From DAOUKH01 sp964291475 (GTDB taxonomy: Bacteria > Chloroflexota > Dehalococcoidia > SHYB01): 64,000 bases of DNA. This document shows, one piece after another, positions 8,619 through 19,913 of this stretch. The translations under genes and the position numbers were made by a program. The stretch lies in the NCBI GenBank assembly GCA_964291475.2, contig OZ220063.1, forward strand, positions 78,768 through 142,767. Reading direction: 5' to 3'. The notes under the pieces were generated by a model. It worked only from the letters and a program-made list of their open reading frames with translations. It ran no database searches and had not been told where the DNA came from. Position 1 is the stretch's first letter. Every line of letters starts with the position of its first letter.

Positions 8619-9856
8619 ATGGCCGCCGGCCCGCTGCCCCTCGCTCCCTACCGAGTCCTCGACTTGACCGAGCGGTTCGGGTCGCTCTCCGGGCGGATAC
8701 TCGGCGACCTGGGGGCGCAGGTCATCAAGATCGAGCGGCCGGGCGGGGACCCGGCGCGGCGTCTGCCGCCCTTCGCCGACGGCCTTCCCGGCCCCGACAC
8801 CGGCCTATCGTGGTGGGCGTCGAACTACAACAAACAGTCGGCCGTCCTCGACCTCACCACCGACGATGGGCGGGCGGTCCTGGCGGCGCTCGCGGCGGCG
8901 TCCGATTTCGTCGTCGAGTCGTTCCCGCCGGGGCAGTTGGCGGAGATGGAGCTCGACTACGAGCGCCTCCGCCGGGTCAACCCCAGCCTGGTCTGGGTGT
9001 CGATTACGCCCTACGGCTCCGAGGGGCCCCGCGCCGGCTGGGCCGCCGATGACATCACGCTGATGGCCGCGGGCGGGTGGATGCACCTCGCCGGCAACGA
9101 GGACCGGGCGCCGCTCCGGTGCTCGGCGCCCCAGGCCGATCCCCAGGCGGGAGTCCAAGCCGCGATGGGCGCCATGGTCGCGCACCACCGGCGCCGTCTG
9201 ACGGGACGCGGCCAGCGCGTCGACGTATCGATGCAGGCGGCGGTGGTCAACACGCTGATCGAGATTCCGGCCATGTGGGAGGTGGGCGGCAAGATCGCCC
9301 GGCGCGGCGTCCGGACCGAGTGGGGCCCCTTGATGCAGCGCTGGCTGTTCGCCTGCAAGGACGGCTACGTGACCTGGAAGTGGTTCGTCGACCGCGGGCG
9401 GGGCCGGCGCAACCGCGGCCTCATGGAGTGGATGCGTGACGAGGGCGCCGACGACGGCGTCGCCGACTGGGACTACGAGGCCCTGACGCTGTACAAGCTC
9501 ACGCAGGAGCAGGTCGATCATCTGGAGGACACGGTGCAGCGGTTCTTCTCCACGCGGACCAAGGCGGAGATCTACCGCGAGGCGCTGGCGCGGCGCTTCC
9601 TCAGCTTCCCCGTCCACACGCCGGAGGACATCGTGGCCGACCCCCAGATGCAGGCCCGGGCTTCTTCCGCGCGCTGCAGCATCCTGGGCGCGAGGCTCCC
9701 GTCCTCTACCCTGGGCCGTTCGTCACCAGCATCGCCGCCGACTACGCGCCGCGGCTGCCCCCGCCGCGGCTCGGCGAGCACACCCTGGACACCCTCGCGC
9801 TGGCGGGCATCGGCCGCGGTGATGCGGTCACGCTGCGCGGGGCCGGAGTAATCTAG
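8619..9856 (+). CDS. Family III CoA-transferase, CaiB/BaiF type (one frameshift)
   Basis: Moves CoA between acyl-CoA and a free acid. N-terminal YRVLDLTERFGSLSGRILGDLGAQVIKIERPGGDPARR is the family signature, and ESFPPGQLAEMELDYERLRRVNP and TGRGQRVDVSMQ follow. The catalytic-Asp position is filled (PQADPQAG, around residue 175). The frame breaks near 9660; restoring one G gives ARGFFRALQHPGREAP and the expected C-terminus PRLGEHTLDTL, ending at 9856. Corrected length is about 412 residues. First of four paralogues in 7 kb. Confidence 0.85.
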
Positions 9857-9908
9857 GGCAACCTTCTCCCAGCGAGAGAGGGAGAAGACCAGCAAGGAAG
9901 GAGACATC

Positions 9909-10223
9909 ATGATCGTCAGCACAACCGAGACCATACCGGGCCGCGAAATCGTCGAAGTCCTCGGCCTCGCGCGGGGGAACATCGTCCGGACCAAGCATTT
10001 TGGCCGCGACATCCAGGCGGCCCTGAGGAGCCTGGTTGGAGGCACCGTGGGCGGCTACACGGAGATGCTCACCGAGTCGCGCGACCAGGCGACCAAGCTC
10101 ATGGTTGAAGACGCCGAGGCCCAAGGCGCCGACGCGGTCGTGAACGTGCGCTACACCACCAGCGCCGTCGCGGCCGGCATGTCGGAGCTCTTGGCCTACG
10201 GCACCGCCGTCAAACTCAAGTAG
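9909..10223 (+). CDS. YbjQ/UPF0145 family protein
   Basis: A 104-residue protein with the complete UPF0145 pattern (MIVSTTETIPGREIVEVLGLARG, then GGYTEMLTESRDQA and GADAVVNVRYTTSAV). These small proteins form pentamer-like assemblies, often carry predicted metal-binding residues and have no assigned reaction. A good AAGGAG lies 10 bases upstream of the ATG. Sits between the first CoA-transferase and an unknown 124-residue gene, same strand. Confidence 0.85.
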   Translation: MIVSTTETIPGREIVEVLGLARGNIVRTKHFGRDIQAALRSLVGGTVGGYTEMLTESRDQATKLMVEDAEAQGADAVVNVRYTTSAVAAGMSELLAYGTAVKLK

Positions 10224-10270
10224 CCGCCTTCGCCCGCAAAGCCACGGCAGCGAACGCCAAGGAGGCCAGG

Positions 10271-10645
10271 TTGAGCGACTGGCAGAATTACCACGTCGAG
10301 GCCCGCCTTCGGGAAATCCTCAGGGGGAACCCCTACGACGCGCACGGCCATCACCTCGGCCGCTCCTTTCTCACCGGCTATCAACTGGCCATCGAGTACG
10401 ACCGGCGCTGGCCTGAGCTTCGGGCCGACAAGGGCTGGCCCCTCGGCAGCGCCGGGTCGGGCGGCCGCGCCTCCCTGGCGCAGTTCCTGGCGCGCGGTCT
10501 CTCCCGAGAAATCGGCAACGGGAACCTGACCGACATCGAGGGGGGCTTCCTCTCCCTCCGAGGCACGACCGTGCAGTTCAACGGCCCGGACGGCCCCATC
10601 CGGCCCTCGGTGAATAATCCGGCGATCTTCCGGCTCCGCGAATGA
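10271..10645 (+). CDS. Conserved-looking hypothetical protein (TTG start)
   Basis: No family recognised. The frame encodes 124 residues beginning (M)SDWQNYHVEARLREILRG, soluble, with no signal peptide or membrane segment. TTG at 10271 is chosen because AAGGAGG lies 5 bases upstream and no ATG fits. Its stop overlaps the ATG of the next CoA-transferase (ATGA at 10642), so the two are translationally coupled, which suggests a linked role. Confidence 0.6.
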   Translation: MSDWQNYHVEARLREILRGNPYDAHGHHLGRSFLTGYQLAIEYDRRWPELRADKGWPLGSAGSGGRASLAQFLARGLSREIGNGNLTDIEGGFLSLRGTTVQFNGPDGPIRPSVNNPAIFRLRE

Positions 10646-11886
10646 CGGCACAAGCGACAACCGGCGCCCTCGACGGTGTGAAGGTGGCCGACTTCGCCTG
10701 GGCCGTCGCCGGGCCGCTGGTCACCAAGGTGCTCGCGGTCCACGGCGCGACGGTGGTCAAGGTCGAGACGAACCACCGGCTCGATGGCACCCGCGTCGGG
10801 CCGCCCTTCGGCGGCAAGCCGAGCCGCAACCGGTCCGCCTACTACACTGACATCAACCCCGGCAAGCTCAGCATCACGCTCGACCTGCGCAAGCCGGAGG
10901 GGACCGAGGTCGCCAAGCGCCTCTGCCGCTGGGCCGACGTGGTGAACGAAAACTTCAGCCCCGGCGTCATGGCCCGCTGGGGCCTCGGCTACGACGACCT
11001 TGCGGCCGAGAATCCGTCGACCATCATGCTCAGCTCGTCGATGCAGGGCGCCGACGGCCCTCGCGCCACCCACCCCGGCCTCGGGGCGACGCTGGGGGCG
11101 CTCGTGGGCATCAACCACTTCACGGGCTGGCCCGACGCCGAGCCCGTCGGCGTCGCCCGCCCCTACACCGACACCATCGCCCCGTGGTTCGGGGCCGTCG
11201 CCGTGCTCGCCGCCCTCGAACACCGCGACCGCACCGGCGAAGGGCAGCACATCGACCTCTCCCAGTACGAGGCGACGACGCACATGATCGCCCCCGCGCT
11301 GCTCGACCACACCGTCAACGGCGCATCCCCCGGGCGCGTGGGAAACGCCTCCCCCGGCGCGGCGCCCCACGGCGCCTACCGCTGCCGCGACTCCGAAGAT
11401 GCGCCGGTCGGCGGCCAGGGCGAATGGGTCGCCATCGCGGTCACCTCCGAGGAGCAGTGGGCCGGGTTCAAGCGCGCCCTCGACGGCGAGGCATGGGTCG
11501 AAGAGGGTCGTTTCCAGACCGCCCTCGGGCGCGTCGCCGCAGGCGAGGAGATCGACGCCCTCGTGGAGGCGTGGACCTTGCGACGCACTGCCGCCGAGGC
11601 CACCGAACTGCTCCAAGCCCACGGCGTGCCCGCCGCCGCCGTCGCCGACGGGCGCACCCTCCACGCCGACCCCCAGCTCGCGCACCTCGGCGCCTTCGCC
11701 GAAGTCGACCACCCACGCATCGGCCCGCACCACGTCACTCATCCCGCCTTCCGCCTCAGCGAGACCCCCGCGACCATCGGCCAAGGCGCGCTCATCGGCG
11801 AGCACACCGAGCACGTCCTCAAGGACTTCCTCGGCGTGTCCGAGGCGGAGTACACCGCACTCAAGCAAGCAGAGGCCCTGCAGTAG
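10642..11886 (+). CDS. Family III CoA-transferase, CaiB/BaiF type
   Basis: 414 residues, intact. N-terminal DGVKVADFAWAVAGPLVTKVLAVHGATVVKVE and the block GEGQHIDLSQYEATTH define the family; the catalytic Asp sits in RPYTDTIAPWFG near residue 178. Start codon overlaps the stop of the preceding hypothetical gene. The next gene, 16 bases on, is a second CaiB/BaiF protein lacking this Asp, so the two may form a hetero-oligomer. Substrate unknown. Confidence 0.88.
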   Translation: MTAQATTGALDGVKVADFAWAVAGPLVTKVLAVHGATVVKVETNHRLDGTRVGPPFGGKPSRNRSAYYTDINPGKLSITLDLRKPEGTEVAKRLCRWADVVNENFSPGVMARWGLGYDDLAAENPSTIMLSSSMQGADGPRATHPGLGATLGALVGINHFTGWPDAEPVGVARPYTDTIAPWFGAVAVLAALEHRDRTGEGQHIDLSQYEATTHMIAPALLDHTVNGASPGRVGNASPGAAPHGAYRCRDSEDAPVGGQGEWVAIAVTSEEQWAGFKRALDGEAWVEEGRFQTALGRVAAGEEIDALVEAWTLRRTAAEATELLQAHGVPAAAVADGRTLHADPQLAHLGAFAEVDHPRIGPHHVTHPAFRLSETPATIGQGALIGEHTEHVLKDFLGVSEAEYTALKQAEALQ

Positions 11887-11902
11887 AAGAAGCGCCGCAG
11901 AC

Positions 11903-13132
11903 GTGCTCCCCGCCCAGCCTCCCCCCGGCCTCCTTACCGGCGTGCGCGTCGTCGAGTACGGGCGGAACATCACCGCGCCATTTGCGGGGAAGGTGCTCGC
12001 CGACCTTGGGGCGGAGGTGATCAAGGTTGAGCCGCCGGAGGGCGACCCGGCCCGCTCGCTGGGCCCCTTTCAGGGAGATGCGCCAAATCCCGAGGCCGCC
12101 GCCCAGTTCATCTATCTGAACGGCAACAAGCGCGGGGTCACCCTTGACCTCGACCGGCCGTCGGGCCGGGCGCTGCTCCACGGACTGCTGGGCAGCGCCG
12201 ACGTCTTCCTCGAAAACGCGGAGCCCGGCGAGATGGAGGCGCGGGGCCTCACCTACTCGCTCCTCGCGCCCGCCCATCCACGGCTCGTCGTCACGTCGGT
12301 GCGGCCCTTCGGGCTTACCGGGCCGTACCGCGATCTGCTCGGTTCCGACCTCATCACCTGGCACGCATCGGCGCTGGGGCACCGCTACCTCGGCGAGCCC
12401 GACCGCGAGCCGTTGCGGAGCGGCGGCTCCTTCGCCGGCTACTACGCCGCGGTCAACGCCGCCGCCGCGACGCTGCTCGCCCTCCGTACCCGCGACTCAA
12501 CCGGGCGGGGGACGCAGGTCGACATCTCGGTCGCCGACGTACTTGCGGTGGGCATTCTGGGCTACGGGCTGGTGGCGCTCTACCACGAGCGGGGGCTCTC
12601 CGCTCGGCGTCCCGGCAACAGCCAGCGGCTGGGCGTCCCCGCCGCCATGCTCCCCTGCCGCGACGGCTACGTCTTCATCTTCGCCTCGGAGTCCTACATG
12701 TGGGACGGCCTCGTCAAGGCGATGGGCGACCCCGAGTGGGCCCAGGCCGACATCTTCAAGGGCCACTACCGCGACCGTTCCCGCTACGGCCCCGAGGTCT
12801 ACGGCATGATGCAGGAGTGGCTCGACGCGACGGGCAAGGAGGAGATCTTCCAGCGCTGCCAGGAGAACCGCGTCCCTTCGACCGCCGTCTACGACATGGC
12901 CGAGGTGCTCGGCAACGAACATCTGGCCGAGCGGGGGTTCTTCGTCACCACGTCCCACCCCGTCACCGGCGCGATGCGTCAGCCGGGCGCGCCGTACAAG
13001 CTCGGCGCTGCGCCGTGGGCGTTGAGGCGGCCCGCGCCGCGCCTCGGCGAGCACAACGACGAGGTCCTCCGCGGGGGGCTCGGACTCGGCCGGCAGGCCT
13101 TGACCGACCTCCGGCGGGCGGGCGTCGTCTAG
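11903..13132 (+). CDS. CaiB/BaiF-fold protein lacking the catalytic Asp
   Basis: 409 residues with the full fold signature: GVRVVEYGRNITAPFAGKVLADLGAEVIKVE at the start, ENAEPGEMEARGL and STGRGTQVDISVADV. Where the paralogues have A-D-x-x-A/G, this one reads GGSFAGYYAA, so the nucleophilic Asp is replaced by Gly. It could be an inactive partner of the transferase just upstream (16-base gap) or use another residue. GTG at 11903 is the only start that keeps the N-terminal motif intact; its ribosome binding site is weak. Confidence 0.8.
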   Translation: MLPAQPPPGLLTGVRVVEYGRNITAPFAGKVLADLGAEVIKVEPPEGDPARSLGPFQGDAPNPEAAAQFIYLNGNKRGVTLDLDRPSGRALLHGLLGSADVFLENAEPGEMEARGLTYSLLAPAHPRLVVTSVRPFGLTGPYRDLLGSDLITWHASALGHRYLGEPDREPLRSGGSFAGYYAAVNAAAATLLALRTRDSTGRGTQVDISVADVLAVGILGYGLVALYHERGLSARRPGNSQRLGVPAAMLPCRDGYVFIFASESYMWDGLVKAMGDPEWAQADIFKGHYRDRSRYGPEVYGMMQEWLDATGKEEIFQRCQENRVPSTAVYDMAEVLGNEHLAERGFFVTTSHPVTGAMRQPGAPYKLGAAPWALRRPAPRLGEHNDEVLRGGLGLGRQALTDLRRAGVV

Positions 13133-13150
13133 GCCGCGTCAACCTTGTGG

Positions 13151-13156
13151 GATACT
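13151..13156 (+). promoter_or_regulatory. Candidate -10 box giving a leaderless methyltransferase transcript
   Basis: GATACT with only 6 bases before the ATG at 13163, so transcription would start at or next to the start codon. No strong -35 is seen, so this is tentative. Confidence 0.3.
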
Positions 13157-13162
13157 AGCCTC

Positions 13163-13895
13163 ATGCAAGAAAAATCTCCCAACGAGATCGAAGGCTGGAC
13201 CGAGGGAGACTCGCAGCTCTTCCTCGAAAACGGCGTCCAGTACATCCCGCACCGCCGGGTGATGATCGAGGCGCTCCGCGACCTCATACCCACCGACGGC
13301 GGCAGGCCCCGCCAAGTCGTCGAGCTGGGCGCGGGCGGCGGAACCCTCGCCCAGACTATTCTCGACCATTTTCCGGGCTGTTCGTACACCGCCCTCGACG
13401 GCTCGGAGACGATGCTGGAGAAGCTGCGCGGCGCCCTCGCCGGCTACGGCGACCGTGCATCGGCGCGGTGGTTCAAGCTCGAAGAGAAGCGGTGGCGGCG
13501 TGAGCTGCCCTCGCCACCTCGACGCCGTCCTCGCCTCCCTCGTGCTGCACCACCTCACGGCGGACGGCAAGCGCGAGCTCTTCCGCGACATGGCCATGCG
13601 GCTGGAGGTCGGCGGCGCGCTGCTCATCTGCGACATCGTCGAGCCCGCCAACGACCGCGCCCGCGCCGTCTACGCCGACCAGTGGAACGAGACCATCCTC
13701 GAACAGACCGGCGAGGACGGCCTGCGGTTCTTCCGCAAGTCCAAGTGGAACTACTACGAGCTCGGCGCCATCGACCCCTACGACAAGCCGTCGCCGCTCG
13801 CCGCGCAGCTTCGCTGGCTGGAAGAGGCCGGCTTCCGCCAGGTCGACTGCTTCTGGATGCACGCGGGCCACGCCATCTACGGCGGCTACAAGTGA
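13163..13895 (+). CDS. SAM-dependent class I methyltransferase (one frameshift)
   Basis: Motif I VVELGAGGGTLAQTIL with the acidic end of strand 2 in SYTALDGSETML, then LDAVLASLVLHHLTADGKRELF, typical of ubiE-like class I methyltransferases acting on small molecules. The frame breaks at the CCC run at 13508-13510; removing one C joins the halves as WRRELPRHLDAVLA. Corrected length is about 243 residues. The stop overlaps the GTG of the GNAT gene (13892), so the two are coupled. Substrate unknown. Confidence 0.75.
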
Positions 13896-14468
13896 AGCCC
13901 GACTTCACCATCGTGGACTTCCCCGCCGATGACGACGGGCCTTATCCGCGAGGCTGCCGCCATGCTCGTCCGCGAATTCGCCGAGCATTGGCCGAAGGCT
14001 TGGCCCACGATCGGCCCCGCAATCGACGACGTGCGGGAGGTGCTCGGCCCCGGCCGCATCTGCCGCGCCGCCCTGTCTGATGAGACCGGTCATCTCATCG
14101 GCTGGATCGCCGGCACGCCCACCTACGACGGCCATGTCTGGGAGCTCCACCCCCTCGTCGTCTCCAGCGAATGGCGCGGCGGGGGGATCGGCGCGGCCCT
14201 CGTCGAGGACCTCGCCCGCTTGGCGCGCGACCGGGGCGGTCTCACCCTCTGGGTCGGCAGCGACGACGAGGACGACATGACCTCGCTCGCCGGCGTCGAC
14301 CTCTACGACGGCCTCTTCGACCGGCTGCAAGGCATCCGCAACCTCAAGGGCCACCCCTACGAGTTCTACCAGAAGCTGGGCTTCAGCATCGTCGGCGCCA
14401 TCCCCGACGCCAACGGCTACGGGAAGCCTGACATCCTGCTGGCCAAACGGCTGAGCGGCGGACCATGA
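13892..14468 (+). CDS. GNAT-family N-acetyltransferase, AAC(6')-like (one frameshift)
   Basis: The acetyl-CoA loop RGGGIGAALVEDLARLARDRGG and the C-terminal EFYQKLGFSIVG are GNAT hallmarks. The arrangement resembles aminoglycoside 6'-N-acetyltransferases, although the substrate may be something else. An intact frame opens at the ATG at 13929, but the sequence before it (VKPDFTIVDFPADD) also fits the family and is joined by dropping one C near 13940, so the GTG at 13892 is taken as start. Overlaps the methyltransferase before it and the CoA-transferase after it (ATGA at 14465). Confidence 0.75.
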
Positions 14469-15688
14469 CGAAGGGCCGGGGCACGACGCAGCCCCTGGCC
14501 GGGGTGCGCGTGGTCAACCTGGGCTGGATCTGGGCCGCGCCGGCCCTCGCCGGGGCGATGGCCGACATGGGGGCCGACGTCATCAAGATCGAGACGGGGC
14601 GCCGCGTCGACAACACCCGACGCAGCGGCGCGCTCTACAAGGGCGTGCCGCTTCTCAACCACTCATCGCTGACCCTGCTGCGGGGGCAGCGCAGCGTCAC
14701 GCTCGACCTCGCCAATTCCGAGAGCCGCGACGTCGCCCTGGAGATCATCGCCGCCTCGGACGTCGTGGTGGAGAACTACCGCCCGGGGACGGTGGCGCGC
14801 TGGGGCCTCGACTACGAATCGGTGCGCCGCGCCCGGCCCGACGTCATCATGCTCTCGCTCTCCGCCGGCGGGCAGACCGGCCCGCTGAGCAAGATCACCA
14901 CCTTCGGCTCCACCCTCTCCTGCCTCACCGGCCTCGACAGCATCCAGGGCTACTTCCAGGACGAGCCCCAGGCCTTCGGCACGGCGCACATCGACCCGCT
15001 GAACGCCTACTTCGGGCTCACCGCGGCGCTCTCCGCGCTCCGCCACCGCGAGCGCACCGGCAAGGGGCAGTACATCGACCTCGGCCAGTGGGAGGCCACC
15101 ACGACCCTGTTCGGCGCGCCGATGCTCGACTACCAGTGGAACGGCCGCGTGCAGGGCACGATGGGCAACCGCGACGTGGCGATGGCCCCCCACGGCGTCT
15201 ACCCGGCGCGGGGCGAGGACGCCTGGATCGCCATCGCGGTGGAGAACGAGTCGCAGTGGCGCGCCTTCCGACAGGCGTTGGGCAATCCCGCATGGGCTGG
15301 GGAGTCTCGCTTCGCCGACATGTATCGCCGCCTGCGCAATCAGGACGCCCTCGACGAGCGCATCGCCGCGTGGACCCGGAACCGCGACGCCCAAGCGACG
15401 GCGATGGCGCTGCAACACGCCGGCGTCCCCGCCTTCCCCGTCCTCAGCGACGCCGAGGCCTTCGACGATCCCCACTACACCGCCCGCGGCGGTTGGGTCG
15501 AGGTCGACCACCCCTTCGGCAAGATGATGCTCAACGGCATCCCGTGGAAGATCGGGGACGCGCCCGGCGAGGTCCGCAAGGCGGCCCCGCTCCTCGGCGA
15601 GCACAACTACGACGTCTTCCGTCCCGAGCTGCTCGGCATGTCCGCCGGCGAGACGGCGCGCCTCGAAGCTGCCGGCGCCATCGCTTAA
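14465..15688 (+). CDS. Family III CoA-transferase, CaiB/BaiF type
   Basis: 407 residues, intact. VRVVNLGWIWAAPALAGAMADMGADVIKIETG starts the fold; the catalytic Asp lies in TAHIDPLNAYFG near residue 180; GKGQYIDLGQWEATTT follows. Together with the transferase at 10642 it belongs to the subgroup with a longer first lobe. Translationally coupled to the GNAT gene; ends 8 bases before the convergent FMN-binding gene. Confidence 0.88.
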   Translation: MTKGRGTTQPLAGVRVVNLGWIWAAPALAGAMADMGADVIKIETGRRVDNTRRSGALYKGVPLLNHSSLTLLRGQRSVTLDLANSESRDVALEIIAASDVVVENYRPGTVARWGLDYESVRRARPDVIMLSLSAGGQTGPLSKITTFGSTLSCLTGLDSIQGYFQDEPQAFGTAHIDPLNAYFGLTAALSALRHRERTGKGQYIDLGQWEATTTLFGAPMLDYQWNGRVQGTMGNRDVAMAPHGVYPARGEDAWIAIAVENESQWRAFRQALGNPAWAGESRFADMYRRLRNQDALDERIAAWTRNRDAQATAMALQHAGVPAFPVLSDAEAFDDPHYTARGGWVEVDHPFGKMMLNGIPWKIGDAPGEVRKAAPLLGEHNYDVFRPELLGMSAGETARLEAAGAIA

Positions 15689-15695
15689 CGTTCGG

Positions 15696-16187
15696 CTAGG
15701 GGAAGCGGAAGCGGGTGGCCGTCTTCGGGAAGTCGGTCTCGTGCCAGGCGAGAACGACCTTGGGGGTGACGCGGAAACCGACGGCGCCCTCCATGCCCTC
15801 GGGGCGGAAGCCGTACTTCTGCTCGTAGGCGTCCGCGTAGCGCTCGCGGAGGTCATCGCCGACCATCGGCGCGGCCACGCCCTCGACGATCACCACGTCG
15901 TCGCCACTCTCCAAGTGGACCACCGCCCGGGGGTCGCGGGCGAGATTGAGCGCCTTGAGCGCATTCAGGTCGGCGTCGAACATGACGGCGCCGTCGAGCC
16001 ACAAGCCCCACACCGGCGTGACGTGGGGCCGGCCGTCGGCCCGCGTGGTGGCGACCCAGTAGTTGCGCGCCGCGGCAAGCCGGTCGGCGACCGCGCTCCA
16101 CTCGACCATACCGCCGGCCCCCGCCGGCTCGATGCCGTAGACCGGCGGCATCTGGGGACGGTCCCGCAGCGGCTCCGAAGGACTCAT
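15696..16187 (-). CDS. Pyridoxamine 5'-phosphate oxidase-like FMN/F420-binding protein
   Basis: 163 residues with the split-barrel pattern: YWVATTRADGRPHVTPVWGLWLDGAVMF, then ALNLARDPRAVVHLESGDDVVIVEG. Members bind FMN or F420 and reduce small molecules or act in stress defence. The ATG at 16187 has AGGAG 8 bases upstream; the frame is open much further but only this part shows homology. Convergent with the preceding CoA-transferase. Confidence 0.85.
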   Translation of the reverse strand: MSPSEPLRDRPQMPPVYGIEPAGAGGMVEWSAVADRLAAARNYWVATTRADGRPHVTPVWGLWLDGAVMFDADLNALKALNLARDPRAVVHLESGDDVVIVEGVAAPMVGDDLRERYADAYEQKYGFRPEGMEGAVGFRVTPKVVLAWHETDFPKTATRFRFP

Positions 16188-16302
16188 CGTATCGCTCCTG
16201 CCAGCGGCGCGCGTGGCGGCGACCGCGGGAATCATGCCTATCATAGACCGCCGGCGGCATCCCAAGCCCGTCCACTTCAGGTGGAAGGCGGGTCGGGGCC
16301 GG

Positions 16303-16331
16303 TTGACACCGGCGGGGCCGCTCCCTATACT
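16303..16331 (+). promoter_or_regulatory. Sigma-70 promoter of the 23S rRNA unit
   Basis: TTGACA at 16303-16308, a 17-base spacer, and TATACT at 16326-16331: a near-consensus promoter. Transcription should begin around 16338 and run through the leader into 23S. Its strength and position show the 23S gene has its own promoter and is not part of a 16S-23S operon. Confidence 0.85.
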
Positions 16332-16337
16332 GCGTAG

Positions 16338-16470
16338 TTGCACTATTCGTCGAAGCGCCCCTCGCGAGGGAGCGCATCGAGGGGAAGGCATTTGACCCAC
16401 ACCATCTGAAACTTCGGCCCCAGATGTAGCTGAGCGCGTCGGCTCGGTGGAACATCGAGCCGATTTTTTT
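16338..16470 (+). ncRNA. Structured leader RNA of the 23S unit, possibly a separate short transcript
   Basis: Between the promoter and a terminator-like hairpin are about 130 bases able to fold into successive stems: CCCCTCG (16359-16365) with CGAGGGG, and CATCTG with CAGATG around 16412-16436, before the final stem at 16439. I could not match it to 5S, 4.5S/SRP, 6S, tmRNA or RNase P RNA. It may be an attenuated leader or an independent small RNA. Confidence 0.45.
16439..16470 (+). terminator. Intrinsic terminator-like hairpin in the rRNA leader
   Basis: TCGGCTCG (16439-16446) pairs with CGAGCCGA (16456-16463) across a 9-base loop and is followed at once by seven T. It lies about 130 bases after the promoter and 200 bases before 23S, so it would act as an attenuator unless an antitermination system overrides it. 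Confidence 0.65.
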
Positions 16471-16673
16471 CGCCCCGAAGCGGCCATGCCGGGGCAACCC
16501 AGAGAAGAGAGCCGGCCATCCTCGGCGGTTCCGGAGCGACGCTCCGAGGCCGCCGAGGGCGTCCGCCTCGGCGGAGTCCGGGCCTTTGAAGCGGCAGCTT
16601 CGAAGGCGCGCACGTTAACAACCGAAGAGAAATTACTTCTGAACGTCGAAGCTTCTCGTCGTGCCTTAATGTA
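16471..16673 (+). other. Distal 23S leader with strong hairpins and 5' half of the processing stem
   Basis: No gene. A large hairpin, CCTCGGCGG with CCGCCGAGG enclosing CGGAGC/GCTCCG, spans about 16518-16558. At 16651-16671 GCTTCTC, GTG and CTTAATG pair with CATTAAG, CAC and GAGAAGC at 19662-19682, forming the long stem that closes pre-23S rRNA and is the expected RNase III target. Confidence 0.7.
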
Positions 16674-19660
<2,987 letters not shown>

Positions 19661-19684
19661 GCATTAAGTCACGCTGAGAAGCAT
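19661..19684 (+). other. 3' half of the 23S processing stem
   Basis: CATTAAG (19662-19668), CAC and GAGAAGC (19676-19682) are complementary to 16651-16671, so the 23S precursor is bounded by a stem of about 17 base pairs. Confidence 0.7.
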
Positions 19685-19725
19685 CCGTTCCGTCGTACTT
19701 TTCTCTTCGGTAACCGCCCACCCGT

Positions 19726-19800
19726 CGCGGGGTGGAGCAGTGGCAGCTCGTCGGGCTCATAACCCGAAGGTCGCAGGTTCGAGTCCTGCCCCCGCTACCA
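19726..19800 (+). tRNA. Initiator tRNA-fMet (CAT)
   Basis: 75 bases with encoded CCA. The anticodon loop CTCATAA sits on a stem with three consecutive G-C pairs (GGG/CCC), and position 1 is C opposite a T at 72, so the 1-72 pair is not Watson-Crick. Both are initiator-tRNA features. It lies 65 bases after 23S, in the same transcript, and is followed by a terminator. Confidence 0.95.
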
Positions 19801-19813
19801 ACCATGCCCAACT

Positions 19814-19848
19814 AAGGCCCGAGGTCCCCGACCTCGGGCCTTTCCTTT
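19814..19848 (+). terminator. Intrinsic terminator after 23S and tRNA-fMet
   Basis: AAGGCCCGAGGTC and its exact complement form a 13-bp stem with a 3-base loop, followed by T-rich TTCCTTT. Ends the rRNA/tRNA unit. Confidence 0.85.
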
Positions 19849-19913
19849 GCCCTGAAGCCTCCAGCCCCAGCCGCGCGTATACTGAAGCAGCCCCTCGCCG
19901 CTAGGCGCCTCTT

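Noticed and set aside
13929..14468. GNAT gene starting at the ATG at 13929
   Set aside because: Leaves out upstream sequence (VDFPADD) that fits the family once one base is corrected; kept as alternative.
16338..16470. 5S rRNA in the 23S leader
   Set aside because: Length fits, but the 5S signature (CCGAAC loop and the closing helix I) is missing.
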